A stretch of 64,000 nt of DNA from Streptosporangium lutulentum (GCF_030811455.1 NZ_JAUSQU010000001.1:7130001-7194000), one strand, 5' to 3'; counted from the first letter of the stretch, positions 1 through 8,389 are shown. Program-made: numbers and translations. The notes: generated by a model from the letters alone, not told the origin.

Positions 1-424
1 TACGGCGGAGCCTGCGCGGTCGTGCGACAGGGAACTGTGCGGTCATGGTGTCTCCCCTTTCCCCCGGCCGGTAGGGGATTCGGGCCGGAGGACCTCGGTG
101 TCTGTTCCGGTGCGCCGTTCGGGACGGCCACCGTCCGACGCGACGCGTCGCCCAACACGGCTCACCGTTCAGCCCGGCGAGCCGTCCAACGCGGCTCGCC
201 TCTCGATCCGGCGAGCCGATCCATGCGGTTCGTCGTCCGCTCCGGCGAGCCGTCCAACACGATTCGCCGTTCGATCCGGCGAGCCGATCCGTGCGGCTCA
301 CCGCTCGATCCGGCGAACCGCCCGGCGCGAGCCGCCGTCCATGGCGATTCGTGACGCTCACGATGCCGTCGTGGACGCCTCGTCCGCCGTCTTGCTCTCG
401 TCTTCGGCGACCACCACACCAAGG
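1..424. other. Non-coding stretch downstream of hemD
   Basis: No convincing gene is visible. The open frames here are artefacts of GC-rich repeats and have no family resemblance. The stretch lies beyond the 3' end of the hem operon and contains the 34-bp tandem repeat described separately. The window starts inside it, so the next gene to the left is not seen. Confidence 0.6.
148..317. repeat. Five tandem 34-bp hairpin-forming repeats
   Basis: Five consecutive 34-bp units start at 148, 182, 216, 250 and 284. Units 2 and 4 begin CCGTCCAAC, while units 3 and 5 begin CCGATCC, so a 68-bp higher-order dimer is visible. Each unit ends in CCGGCGAG or a close variant. Within unit 2, CGGCTCGCC (192-200) and GGCGAGCCG (210-218) form a perfect 9-bp stem around a 9-nt loop. 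Units 1, 4 and 5 keep 7-8 of the 9 pairs. The array may serve as a terminator or boundary for the minus-strand hem operon that ends at 425, but this is inference. Confidence 0.75.
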
Positions 425-2005
425 CTACTTGGCGCGGCGCCGGGCTCCTCGCCGGGTCTGGGAGGGCCTGCGGGGCAGATCTCCCGCCGTGACCGCGGCC
501 TGGCGTTGCTTCGCACCATACTCGGCCAGCGCGGCGGCGAGGGCGGAAGCCGATGGTTTGTCGGACATCACATCAACGCGGAGCCCGAACTCCTCGGCCG
601 TCTTGGCGGTCTGCGGGCCGATCACGGCGATGACCGTGACGTTGTGCGGCTTACCCGCGATGCCCACCAGGTTGCGGACGGTGCTCGACGAGGTGAACAG
701 CACCGCGTCGAATCCGCCGCCCTTGATGGCCTCACGGGTCGGGGCGGGCGGCGGCGCGGCGCGGACGGTCCGGTAGGCGGTCACGTCGTCGCACTCCCAG
801 CCGAGCTCGGTCAGCCCGGCCACCAGCGTCTCGGTCGCGATGTCGGCGCGTGGCAGCAGCACCCGGTTGATCGGGTCGAGCATCGAGTCGTACGGGGGCC
901 ACTCGGCCAGCAGGCCCTCCGACGACTGGTCTCCCGACGGCGTCAGGTCGGGCTTCACGCCGAACTGCACCAGTGCCCGCGCGGTGCTCTCGCCCACGGC
1001 CGCGACCTTGAGCCCGGCGAACGCGCGGGCGTCCAGGCCGTACTCCTCGAACTTCTCGCGCACGGCCTTGACCGCGTTCGCGCTGGTGAACGCCACCCAC
1101 TCGTAGCGTCCCGTGACCAGGCCCTTGATCGCCCGGTCCATCTGCTGCGGGGTGCGCGGCGGCTCGACGGAGATCGTGGGGACCTCCTCGGGCACCGCAC
1201 CGTAGGACCGCAACTGCTCGACCAGGCTGGCCGACTGCTCCTTGGTCCTGGGCACGAGCACCCGCCAGCCGAACAACGGCTTGGTCTCGAACCACGAGAG
1301 CCTGTCACGCATGGCGACGGCCTCGCCGACGACGATCAGCGTCGGTTCCGTCATCCCGGCGTGCTTGAGGTCGGGTCCGATCCGGCCGAGGGTCGTCACC
1401 ACGGTGTACTGCTCGGTGGTGGTGCCCGCGCTGCTGATCGCCACCGGCGTCGAGTCGGGACGGCCCGCGGAGATCAGCGCCTTGCCGATCGCGACGGCCT
1501 CGGAGATGCCGTTGTAGATGACCAGGGTGCCCGCACCCGCGGCGTAGGCGGACCAGTCGTCGATCTGGGTCGCGTCCACGACCCGGAACTCCGGGACCGA
1601 CACCGCCGCGGGGATGCCCGCGTAGGTGAGCACCGCCGTCGCCGGGGGCACGCCGGGCACGATTTCGAAGTCCACCTCCGCCTTGGCGCAGGCCGCGACC
1701 TCCTCGGTGATCGAGGAGAAGAACATCGGGTCACCAGGGCAGAGCCGTACGATGCTGCTGCCGCCCTTGGCCGACGTGACGATCTTCGGCGAGACGGCGC
1801 CCTCCTCCGCGACGTCCATGACCTGGACGTTCTCGCGGCAGTGACGCAGCAGCGAGCCGTACGCCTCCTGGTCGAGGATGACGACGTCCGCCCTGGAGAG
1901 CAGGTCCGCGCCACGTAATGTGAGCAGCCCCTCATCACCGGGGCCCGCGCCCACGAAGGCGACGAACCCGGATGGGCGCTCGAAAGTGGTACTTCCGGAG
2001 CTCAA
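425..2005 (-). CDS. hemD: Uroporphyrinogen-III C-methyltransferase / uroporphyrinogen-III synthase fusion
   Basis: A 526-residue fusion enzyme of tetrapyrrole synthesis. The N-terminal half (about residues 10-250) is a SUMT/CobA methylase, with FVGAGPGDEGLLTLRGAD for SAM binding and the VILDQ and LCPGDP motifs. The C-terminal half (about 265-510) is a HemD synthase that cyclises hydroxymethylbilane. It can therefore make uroporphyrinogen III and methylate it to precorrin-2, feeding heme, siroheme and cobalamin. I chose the TTG start at 2005: it overlaps the hemC TGA, has GGGGAG 8 nt upstream, and begins right at the methylase domain. The longer open frame upstream is out-of-frame hemC sequence. 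It is the last gene of rex-hemA-hemC-hemD and is translationally coupled. The basic tail (RRGARRRAK) is unremarkable. Confidence 0.93.
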   Translation of the reverse strand: MSSGSTTFERPSGFVAFVGAGPGDEGLLTLRGADLLSRADVVILDQEAYGSLLRHCRENVQVMDVAEEGAVSPKIVTSAKGGSSIVRLCPGDPMFFSSITEEVAACAKAEVDFEIVPGVPPATAVLTYAGIPAAVSVPEFRVVDATQIDDWSAYAAGAGTLVIYNGISEAVAIGKALISAGRPDSTPVAISSAGTTTEQYTVVTTLGRIGPDLKHAGMTEPTLIVVGEAVAMRDRLSWFETKPLFGWRVLVPRTKEQSASLVEQLRSYGAVPEEVPTISVEPPRTPQQMDRAIKGLVTGRYEWVAFTSANAVKAVREKFEEYGLDARAFAGLKVAAVGESTARALVQFGVKPDLTPSGDQSSEGLLAEWPPYDSMLDPINRVLLPRADIATETLVAGLTELGWECDDVTAYRTVRAAPPPAPTREAIKGGGFDAVLFTSSSTVRNLVGIAGKPHNVTVIAVIGPQTAKTAEEFGLRVDVMSDKPSASALAAALAEYGAKQRQAAVTAGDLPRRPSQTRRGARRRAK

Positions 2006-2919
2006 TGTGCTCGCTCCCCTATCAACGTGCCAGCCCCTTCGGCGATCATCTCGGCCGCGAGGTCGCGGCCGAGATCCATGGGCGCCGAACAGGTCCCGGC
2101 GGTGGACTTGCGCACCGCGCGCTTGCCGTCGATGGAGACGACAGCGGCGGTCAGAATCAATTCTTGCCCGTGATCGGCCGAGTACGCACCCACCGGAGCT
2201 GCGCATCCCGCTTCCAGGGCGTTGAGCACCGCGCGCTCGGCGGTCACCGCGGCGCGGGTCCTGGCGTCGTCGAGCACGCTCAGGACGTCGATGAGGTCGT
2301 CCCTGTCGGACCTGCACTCCACGGCCAGCGCCCCCTGACCGGGGGCGGGGAGCATCTCCTCCACCTCGAAGATCTGGGAGATCTCGGCCTCACGGCCCAG
2401 CCGCCCGAGTCCGGCGGCGGCCAGCACGACACCCTGCAGCTCGCCGGAGGCGACCTTGCCGATCCGGGTGTCGGCGTTACCCCGGATGGGGACGTAGTCC
2501 AGATCGGGACGGAGCACGCGGAGCTGGGCGACCCTGCGCGGGGAGCCCGTGCCGACCTTCGCACCGGCCGGCAGATCGGCCAGCTTCGCCGCGCTCACCA
2601 GGGCGTCCCTGGGGTCGTCGCGCGGCGGGATCGCCGCGATGACCACGCGCGGGTCCTGGACGGTGGGCAGGTCCTTCAGCGAGTGGACCGCGAAGTCGAT
2701 CTCGCCTTCGATCAGCTTGTCGCGCAACGCGCTGACGAAGACGCCCGTCCCGCCGAGCTGCGTGAGGGCGGCCTTGGTCACATCGCCGAAGGTGGTGACG
2801 CCGACGAGCTCGACGGCCCGGCCTGTCAGCTCGGTGAGGCGGGCCGCGACCAGGCCCGACTGGGTCGTCGCCATGAGGCTCCGCCTCGTACCCAGCCGGA
2901 GCGAAGGAACGCTGTTCAC
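2002..2919 (-). CDS. hemC: Porphobilinogen deaminase (hydroxymethylbilane synthase)
   Basis: A 305-residue enzyme that polymerises four porphobilinogens into hydroxymethylbilane in the cytoplasm. The HSLKDLP motif holds the catalytic Asp (residue 83). RGNADTRIGK is the substrate-binding loop, and EAGCAAPVGAYS carries Cys239, which should attach the dipyrromethane cofactor. Length is normal for the family. The GTG start at 2919 overlaps the hemA stop as GTGA, and the stop overlaps the TTG start of hemD, so the three genes are translationally coupled within the Rex-regulated operon. Confidence 0.97.
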   Translation of the reverse strand: MNSVPSLRLGTRRSLMATTQSGLVAARLTELTGRAVELVGVTTFGDVTKAALTQLGGTGVFVSALRDKLIEGEIDFAVHSLKDLPTVQDPRVVIAAIPPRDDPRDALVSAAKLADLPAGAKVGTGSPRRVAQLRVLRPDLDYVPIRGNADTRIGKVASGELQGVVLAAAGLGRLGREAEISQIFEVEEMLPAPGQGALAVECRSDRDDLIDVLSVLDDARTRAAVTAERAVLNALEAGCAAPVGAYSADHGQELILTAAVVSIDGKRAVRKSTAGTCSAPMDLGRDLAAEMIAEGAGTLIGERAH

Positions 2920-4238
2920 AGGCCTGCCTCCTTCTTGCTCGGCTTGGTGTCGACCGTCTCGACGTGTCTCACCGCATTCGGCACCTTCGGATCCAGGTTG
3001 AACAGCTCACGCAGTGCTTCCGCATAATGATCGCCTGCTGGGGACTCCGCGAGCTGTTTGACACGCACAGTGGGCTCATGGAGCAATTTGTCGACTACAC
3101 GCCTGACGGTCTGCGTGACCTCTTCGCGGACCCGCCCGTCGATCTCGGGAACCCGTGCGACGAACCGCCCCAGCTCCGCCTCGACCACCTGCGCCGCCTT
3201 GCTCCGCAACGCGACCACGGTCGGCGTCACGCGGGCCGCGCGCTCGGCCGACAGGTAGGCCTCGACCTCACCGGCGACGATCTCGCGCACGGCGGTGACC
3301 GCCTCGGCGCGTCCGCCGTCGTCGGTGACGGCGACGATCGCGCCGTCCTGCATCGACTCCAGGTCGACGAGGGTCACACCGGGAATCCGCCGTACGGCGG
3401 GGTCCACGTCATGCGGCAGGGCGAGATCCAGCAGGAACATCTCCCTGGGCGTCACCATGGCGGCGGTGATGACCACGTCGGCGGCGCCGGTGCAGGAGAT
3501 GACCAGGTCGGCCTCGGCCAGCTCCGCCGTCAGCTCGTCGAACGCGGCGGCCCGGCCGCCGACCGTCTGCGCCAGCCGTACGGCGCGGTCGTGGGTCCGG
3601 TTGACCACCACGATGTCGGTGACGCCGGCTCGCTGCAGGGTCGCGGCCGACAGGGCGCTCATCGAGCCCGCGCCGACCACCAGGGCCCGCTTGCCCTGGA
3701 TGGGACCGAGGGCGCTCTCGGCGAGGGCGAGCCCCACCCCGACGAGCGAGGCGCCCGCCCGGTCGATGCCGGTCTCGGTGTGTGAGCGCTTTCCCACCCG
3801 CAGTGACTGCTGGACGAGTTCGTTGAGCGTCGGGCCGATCGTGCCCTCTTCCTGGGCGAGCCTGAGCGCCGAGCGCACTTGGCCGAGAATCTGCCCCTCG
3901 CCCACGACCATCGAGTCAAGGCCGGAGCCGACCGAGAACAGGTGCTCGACGGCCCGGTCCTCGTAGTGCACGTAGAGATTGTTCGCGAGCTGCTCCATGG
4001 GGACACCCGAATGGATGCTGAGCAGTTGCGAGACTCCGGTCACCGCGGGGTGGAACCGGTCCACCTCGGCGTAGACCTCGACCCTGTTGCAGGTCGAGAC
4101 GACCATGGCCTCGGCGACGTGGTCGTCCTGCTGAACGTCGTGGAGCAGTTTCACCAGCGCGTCACCGGAGACGGCCACCCGTTCGAGCAGGGCCACCGGG
4201 GCCGTCCGGTGGCTCAGGCCGACGACGAGGACGCTCAT
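2916..4238 (-). CDS. hemA: Glutamyl-tRNA reductase
   Basis: A 440-residue NADPH-dependent enzyme of the C5 pathway. It reduces glutamyl-tRNA to glutamate-1-semialdehyde and is normally the committed and regulated step of heme synthesis. The catalytic cysteine is Cys50 in STCNRVEVYAE. The NADPH domain shows the glycine-rich VVGAGSMSALSA around residue 190, and the C-terminal dimerisation helix follows. The ATG at 4238 has GGGGAGGA about 4 nt upstream. It lies 109 bp downstream of rex, and its stop overlaps hemC. Confidence 0.97.
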   Translation of the reverse strand: MSVLVVGLSHRTAPVALLERVAVSGDALVKLLHDVQQDDHVAEAMVVSTCNRVEVYAEVDRFHPAVTGVSQLLSIHSGVPMEQLANNLYVHYEDRAVEHLFSVGSGLDSMVVGEGQILGQVRSALRLAQEEGTIGPTLNELVQQSLRVGKRSHTETGIDRAGASLVGVGLALAESALGPIQGKRALVVGAGSMSALSAATLQRAGVTDIVVVNRTHDRAVRLAQTVGGRAAAFDELTAELAEADLVISCTGAADVVITAAMVTPREMFLLDLALPHDVDPAVRRIPGVTLVDLESMQDGAIVAVTDDGGRAEAVTAVREIVAGEVEAYLSAERAARVTPTVVALRSKAAQVVEAELGRFVARVPEIDGRVREEVTQTVRRVVDKLLHEPTVRVKQLAESPAGDHYAEALRELFNLDPKVPNAVRHVETVDTKPSKKEAGL

Positions 4239-4347
4239 CGGTCCTCCCCTGTTCTCCGCGGACGAACGCGGTCTCTCATCCCTGCCGTGCCGACGACTCG
4301 GAAGCTGCGGAGGATGCGGTGTTCACCGGCTCGCTCGCCGTACTCGT

Positions 4348-5055
4348 TCACAAGTCCACCGCCTCGGGCCACTCTTCGGCCATCGCGGGCCCCCCAGTCA
4401 TTCGATCCGTTTTGCGCTGCTCATGGAACGCAAGGATCTGCAATTCAATTGATAGGTCGACTTTACGGATATCGACGCCCTCGGGCACGGTGAGTACGAC
4501 GGGGGCGAAGTTCAGGATGCTGGTGACCCCCACGGCGATGACCCGGTCGGCCACCTGCTGTGCCGCCGCCGCCGGTGTCGCGAGCACCACGATCGACACT
4601 CCCCGCCGCTTGATCACGGCTTCCAGCTCGTCGATGTGCTCCACATTCAATCCCGCTATGTGGTCGCCCACCACGTCGGGGTCGGCGTCGAGAAGCGCCG
4701 CGACCCGGAAACCGCGGGAGACGAACCCGCCGTAGTTGGCGAGCGCACGCCCGAGGTTACCCACTCCGACGATGGCGACGGCCCAGTCCTGGGTCAGGCC
4801 CAGCTCGCGGGAGATCTGGTAGACGAGGTATTCGACGTCGTAGCCGACCCCGCGGGTGCCGTAAGAACCCAGGTGGGAGAGGTCTTTGCGGAGCTTCGCC
4901 GAGTTGACGCCGGCGGCGGTGGCGAGGTCCTCGGAGCTCACGGTCGCCAGTCCTCGTTCGGCCATGCCGTTCAGCGCTCGCAGATAGAGCGGCAGCCGGG
5001 CGACGGTCGCCTCGGGTATGCCACGTTCACGCGCTTGGGACAGACGGCGAATCAC
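4348..5055 (-). CDS. rex: Redox-sensing transcriptional repressor Rex
   Basis: A 235-residue NADH/NAD+-sensing repressor. The N-terminal winged helix (GIPEATVARLPLYLR through SAKLRKDLSHLGSYG) is followed by a Rossmann domain with IVGVGNLGRALA and a C-terminal helix used in dimer domain swapping. The Streptomyces ortholog is known to repress rex-hemACD and respiratory genes when NADH is low. The GTG at 5055 with CTGGAG nine bases upstream gives an N-terminus about as long as the Streptomyces protein. The frame stays open upstream, so a slightly longer form is not excluded. A Rex operator lies at 5144-5161, implying autoregulation of the whole operon. Confidence 0.96.
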   Translation of the reverse strand: MIRRLSQARERGIPEATVARLPLYLRALNGMAERGLATVSSEDLATAAGVNSAKLRKDLSHLGSYGTRGVGYDVEYLVYQISRELGLTQDWAVAIVGVGNLGRALANYGGFVSRGFRVAALLDADPDVVGDHIAGLNVEHIDELEAVIKRRGVSIVVLATPAAAAQQVADRVIAVGVTSILNFAPVVLTVPEGVDIRKVDLSIELQILAFHEQRKTDRMTGGPAMAEEWPEAVDL

Positions 5056-5129
5056 GTGCCGAAGCTCCAGGGGGACAGGCGTCCGGCGCGACCCGGACGC
5101 GACGGATGACGAGGTGAGACCACTGTCAT
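5052..5129 (-). CDS. Possible 25-residue leader peptide upstream of rex
   Basis: An ATG at 5129 with AAAGGGA nine bases upstream opens a 25-codon frame (MTVVSPRHPSRPGRAG...). Its TGA overlaps the rex GTG start as GTGA. Position and overlap suggest translational coupling to rex, and the CTGGAG Shine-Dalgarno of rex lies inside it. No family is recognised. It could equally be a chance frame in an untranslated leader, or rex could start further upstream. Confidence 0.3.
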   Translation of the reverse strand: MTVVSPRHPSRPGRAGRLSPWSFGT

Positions 5130-5143
5130 TCAGGTTAGTCCCT

Positions 5144-5161
5144 TTGTGAACCGATGCACAA
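5144..5161. promoter_or_regulatory. Rex operator (ROP)
   Basis: TTGTGAACCGATGCACAA matches the established Rex operator TTGTGAA-N4-TTCACAA at all but one position. It lies about 90 bp upstream of the rex start, inside the presumed promoter, as in the Streptomyces rex-hemACD operon. NADH-free Rex bound here would repress rex, hemA, hemC and hemD together. Confidence 0.92.
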
Positions 5162-5386
5162 AGTGAGTCCCCCGAAGCCGTCGGCGCCGCCCGTCGAGGC
5201 TCCGGGCCCGCGCTGATCGAGATCTCGCCCGAAATCTCGACCGACGCGCTGGTCAGACCACCGGCGACCGATGATTTCTCCGGCCCCCGCCTTACGCCGT
5301 CGGCCCGCGTCGACCGGTCCGGGGTGAGCCCGGATCGCCGGCCCGCGTCACCGGCTCACCCACGGGACTCGGCTACCGTGGCGGTC

Positions 5387-5635
5387 ATGTCACCGCGAGA
5401 TCACCGCATCACGTTGCTCGGCAAGCCCGGCTGCCATCTGTGCGACGACGCGCGGGCGGTGGTCGAGCGGGTCGCCACGGAACTTGGCGTTCCCTGGGAC
5501 GAGCGCGACATCACCGCCTCCGAGGACGACCAGGCCGCATACGGGGAGATGATCCCCGTCACCCTGATCGACGGCGTCCAGCACGACTTCTGGCGCGTGG
5601 ACGAGAACCGCCTGCGCGCCGCGCTCAACGCCTGA
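5387..5635 (+). CDS. Glutaredoxin-family (DUF836-like) thiol protein
   Basis: An 82-residue small thioredoxin-fold protein with a glutaredoxin-like active site, KPGCHLC (CxxC), then a helix, DERDIT and the cis-proline segment IPVTLIDG. It probably takes part in thiol-disulfide exchange, but its partner is unknown. I chose the ATG at 5387 because the fold starts there and a leaderless-type -10 box, TACCGT (5374-5379), sits 7 nt upstream. It is divergent from rex, and its 3' end overlaps the convergent membrane-protein gene by 11 bp. Confidence 0.8.
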   Translation: MSPRDHRITLLGKPGCHLCDDARAVVERVATELGVPWDERDITASEDDQAAYGEMIPVTLIDGVQHDFWRVDENRLRAALNA

Positions 5636-7427
5636 AAGCCGTCGGCAGCGGCACCACCTTGGCGGCGTTCACGTTCAGCTCGATCACGTTGGTGGCGAGC
5701 ACCATGGCCTGCCGCTCCCGGACGAAGCGCTCCACGTGGGGCTGGCGCTGGTGTTCGGTGTAGGCGACCTCGTCGCGATAGAGCTCGTAGACGATGCGCT
5801 GGAGCGGCGCCGACTTCACCGAGTGGCAGGCGTAGATCAGCGTGTCGGGTTCGGCTCCGCGGACGGCCTCGACCGTCTCCTCCGCCAGCCGGTCGAACCG
5901 CTCGCCGGTGCCGTCGATCAGGGTGAACACCGTCAGCAGGCCGAAGATGGTGGGTGAGGGACGGCCCGATCCGCCCTGCTGGTCGGCGATCCCCCCCGGA
6001 TACACGGCTCCGGTGGAGGGCGTGCCGCCGAATCCCTGGTCGGCGCCGTAACCGCGGGGGCCTCGCCCCTGCTCGGCGCCCTGGCCGTAGCCCCGGGAAC
6101 CGGCCGGATCCTGGCCGTAGCCGGGCCGCCCGCCGAACCCCTGCTCCGCGGCGGGGTCGTAAACGGGCGCGCCGCCGAAGGCCTGGTCGGCGGGCATGGG
6201 CTGGAGGCTGCCGGACCGCCCGCCCGACGGATCGGGCATGGCGAACTCGCCGGTGGCGGGTCCCGCGGGCCTGCCGAACTCGCCGGTGCCGGGTCCGGCC
6301 GGGCCCTGGGGCCTGCCGTACTCGCCGGTGCCGGTGGGCCTGCCGAACTCGTTGACCGGGATGTTGTACTCACCGGTCGCGGGATTGGCGGACGGCATGG
6401 CGAACTGGCCGGTCGTGGGGGGACGCTGGGCGAAGTCGCCGCCGCCGGCGGGGCCGGGGGGCGGGTCGGCGAGCGGCATGCCGTACTCGCCCGCCATGAA
6501 CGTCCCGGTGGCCGGGCCGCCGAACCTGTCGCCGGACGGGGGCTGCTGCTGCATGCGAGCCGCGTAGTCGATGTCCTGCTCGCCCGCGCGATACTCGGCG
6601 ACCAGGTCTCCGAGACCGGAGCGGCGGGACTCCTCCGGCAGGAGGCGGCGGCCCGCGACCTGCACGTCCCGGGGCGGCTGGTCGGGGGTCTGGCGGCGGG
6701 AGACCGGGGGCCGCTTCTCCCAGTCGTCCTCGTCGTCCTCCTCGTCCTCGTCCTCATAGGGCGCGAGCGGGCGGAGAACGACGTACCAGACCGCGGCGGC
6801 GGTCACACAGAGTAAAAGTGCGGCGAACATTCCGGGCACTGTGAAACTCATGGATCCGACGAGGGCGAGCCCCGTGGGACCGAGCACCAGCAACGCGTGC
6901 ATGTTGTCGGCGTCGTAGTCGTCGCCACCGCGCCAGCGCACGACCGCGAGCGCGAGACCCGCCAGCAGGACGAGCGCGACGACCACATGGACGGCCGTCA
7001 GCAGATAGGACGGCGGCAGACCCCAGTGGCGGCCGCCCGGCGGGAGGGCCTTGGTGAAATCCTTGTCCGCCAGGAGGGGGTCGACCATCATGATCACTAA
7101 GGCGATGACGGTGAAGGCGCTCCCCAGAAGCCAGGAGGCGAACCTGGCCGTGGACTTCCGTGCCAGCAGCTGAACGGCTCCGACGGCCAGCCATATGGGG
7201 GCCAGCATAGATCCGGTCAGCTGGTAAATGCGGAATGTGGCCGGCCCGAATGAGAGCAAATAGCCGACGGCGATTACCCCGAGTGACACGGAGAGCGACG
7301 CCGTCGTAACACTCCAGGCGATCAGCCATCCCTTGGGCTCGCTACGGAACCTGGTGACGAGAGCGACGGTGGCGATGGCTGCGAGCAGTGCACCGGCGAG
7401 GGCGATGACAGCGACGAGGACTTCCAT
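5625..7427 (-). CDS. Multi-pass membrane protein with repeat linker and C-terminal ABM-like domain
   Basis: A 600-residue protein of unknown function in three parts. Residues 1 to about 225 contain roughly seven hydrophobic helices, starting MEVLVAVIALAGALL. An acidic patch (EDEDEEDDEDD) leads into about 250 residues of Gly/Pro-rich low-complexity sequence with degenerate TGEF/YGRP repeats and QGFGG motifs. The last 100 residues resemble an antibiotic-biosynthesis-monooxygenase (ABM, dimeric alpha-beta barrel) domain, with VFTLIDGTGERFDRLAEET and the HVERFVRERQ segment. The ATG at 7427 has GGAG 5-6 nt upstream, whereas the ATG at 7451 has a badly spaced site. The 3' end overlaps the glutaredoxin-like gene by 11 bp. 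It sits divergent from bldN. The ABM assignment is from pattern only. Confidence 0.75.
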   Translation of the reverse strand: MEVLVAVIALAGALLAAIATVALVTRFRSEPKGWLIAWSVTTASLSVSLGVIAVGYLLSFGPATFRIYQLTGSMLAPIWLAVGAVQLLARKSTARFASWLLGSAFTVIALVIMMVDPLLADKDFTKALPPGGRHWGLPPSYLLTAVHVVVALVLLAGLALAVVRWRGGDDYDADNMHALLVLGPTGLALVGSMSFTVPGMFAALLLCVTAAAVWYVVLRPLAPYEDEDEEDDEDDWEKRPPVSRRQTPDQPPRDVQVAGRRLLPEESRRSGLGDLVAEYRAGEQDIDYAARMQQQPPSGDRFGGPATGTFMAGEYGMPLADPPPGPAGGGDFAQRPPTTGQFAMPSANPATGEYNIPVNEFGRPTGTGEYGRPQGPAGPGTGEFGRPAGPATGEFAMPDPSGGRSGSLQPMPADQAFGGAPVYDPAAEQGFGGRPGYGQDPAGSRGYGQGAEQGRGPRGYGADQGFGGTPSTGAVYPGGIADQQGGSGRPSPTIFGLLTVFTLIDGTGERFDRLAEETVEAVRGAEPDTLIYACHSVKSAPLQRIVYELYRDEVAYTEHQRQPHVERFVRERQAMVLATNVIELNVNAAKVVPLPTAFRR

Positions 7428-7531
7428 GGTGTCTCCAATGCTGCCGGACATTACCCCCTAACCGGTAGCCGAACTCCCAGTCGGCTCCCCGGACCGGCCC
7501 AAAACAACCGGCCCCACACGGTATCCGGCGA

Positions 7532-7544
7532 TTACCCCCAGTCA
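7532..7544. promoter_or_regulatory. Candidate BldD box upstream of bldN
   Basis: TTACCCCCAGTCA fits the palindromic core TNAC-N5-GTNA of the BldD box at every outer position. The central A/T and G of the full consensus are not matched. bldN is an established BldD target in Streptomyces, and the site lies about 90 bp upstream of the bldN start in the divergent intergenic region. Confidence 0.45.
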
Positions 7545-7629
7545 CGACAGACCCAAGTGGATTGTGGAATTACCCGTTCATTTCTAGAGTGATCGAGCAC
7601 GCCGTACCCCCTCCCCTCAGGGATACCGG

Positions 7630-8274
7630 ATGCCAGACACGTGGCCGCTTGCCGGGCCCCTCCCCGCGACTGCCGGGGTGGCCCAGCCCGTCCGCAGCAA
7701 TGAGCTCGCCGTACGCGAGGACGCCTCGGATGACCTCCGGAGGCTTGTTCTGCGTGCCAAAACCGGAGACACGGAGGCGTTTGGCACGCTCTATGACCGA
7801 TACCTGAACCTGGTCTACCGCTACGTCTACTTCAGGGTCGGCTCACACCCCCTGGCCGAGGATCTCACGAGCGAGACCTTCCTCCGCGCGCTTCGCCGAA
7901 TCGCCGACTTCACCTGGCAAGGACGTGATTTCGGAGCCTGGCTCGTGACCATCGCCAGGAACTTGATCACCGACCACTTCAAGTCCGGCAGGTACCGCCT
8001 TGAGGTTTCGACGGCCGAGGTGATCGACACCCCGCTCGACGGCCCGCACATCCCGGAGAACGCCGTCGTCACCGCGATGATCAGTGACCGGGTGCTCAGC
8101 GCCGTCCGCGACCTCGGTCCCGAGCAGCAGGAGTGCGTGGTCCTGCGTTTCCTTCACGGCATGTCGCTGGCGGAGACCGCGCTCATCATGGGCAAGAAGA
8201 GCGGAGCGATCAAAGCGCTGCAGTTCCGTGCCATCCGGGCGCTCGCTCGCGCCCTGCCCTCCGATCTCGGCTGA
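7630..8274 (+). CDS. bldN: ECF RNA polymerase sigma factor BldN
   Basis: A 214-residue ECF sigma factor. Region 2 (DTEAFGTLYDRYLNLVYRYVYFRVG...AEDLTSETFLRALRRI) and region 4 (LGPEQQECVVLRFLHGMSLAETALIMGKKSGAIKALQFRA, shown in part) are both complete. In Streptomyces BldN directs chaplin, rodlin and bldM transcription in aerial hyphae and is made as a pro-protein with an N-terminal extension. Here about 40 residues precede region 2, a shorter extension. The assignment rests on the sequence, on the adjacent DUF5667 anti-sigma gene and on shared order with rex-hemACD. The ATG at 7630 has AGGGA 7 nt upstream. Confidence 0.85.
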   Translation: MPDTWPLAGPLPATAGVAQPVRSNELAVREDASDDLRRLVLRAKTGDTEAFGTLYDRYLNLVYRYVYFRVGSHPLAEDLTSETFLRALRRIADFTWQGRDFGAWLVTIARNLITDHFKSGRYRLEVSTAEVIDTPLDGPHIPENAVVTAMISDRVLSAVRDLGPEQQECVVLRFLHGMSLAETALIMGKKSGAIKALQFRAIRALARALPSDLG

Positions 8275-8277
8275 GAC

Positions 8278-8294
8278 CGCCCCGAGCCGGGGCG
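8278..8294 (+). terminator. Small GC hairpin after bldN
   Basis: CGCCCC-GAGCC-GGGGCG forms a 6-bp stem four bases after the bldN stop. There is no U-tract. It could attenuate read-through from bldN into rsbN, which has its own promoter. Confidence 0.35.
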
Positions 8295-8389
8295 ACGACG
8301 GCACGGGGCGCGGATCGTGACGCGCTCACACCGGCGATCGCCCTGGATCCGGGCCGGGTACGGCTCGCCATGCCGATGGTGAGGTAGCG

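Noticed and set aside
148-317. CRISPR array
   Set aside because: Units are contiguous with no unique spacers, and no cas genes are present.
98-1918. 606-codon open frame antisense to hemD
   Set aside because: Arg/Gly/His-rich translation typical of the complement of a high-GC gene; hemD on the other strand has clear domains.
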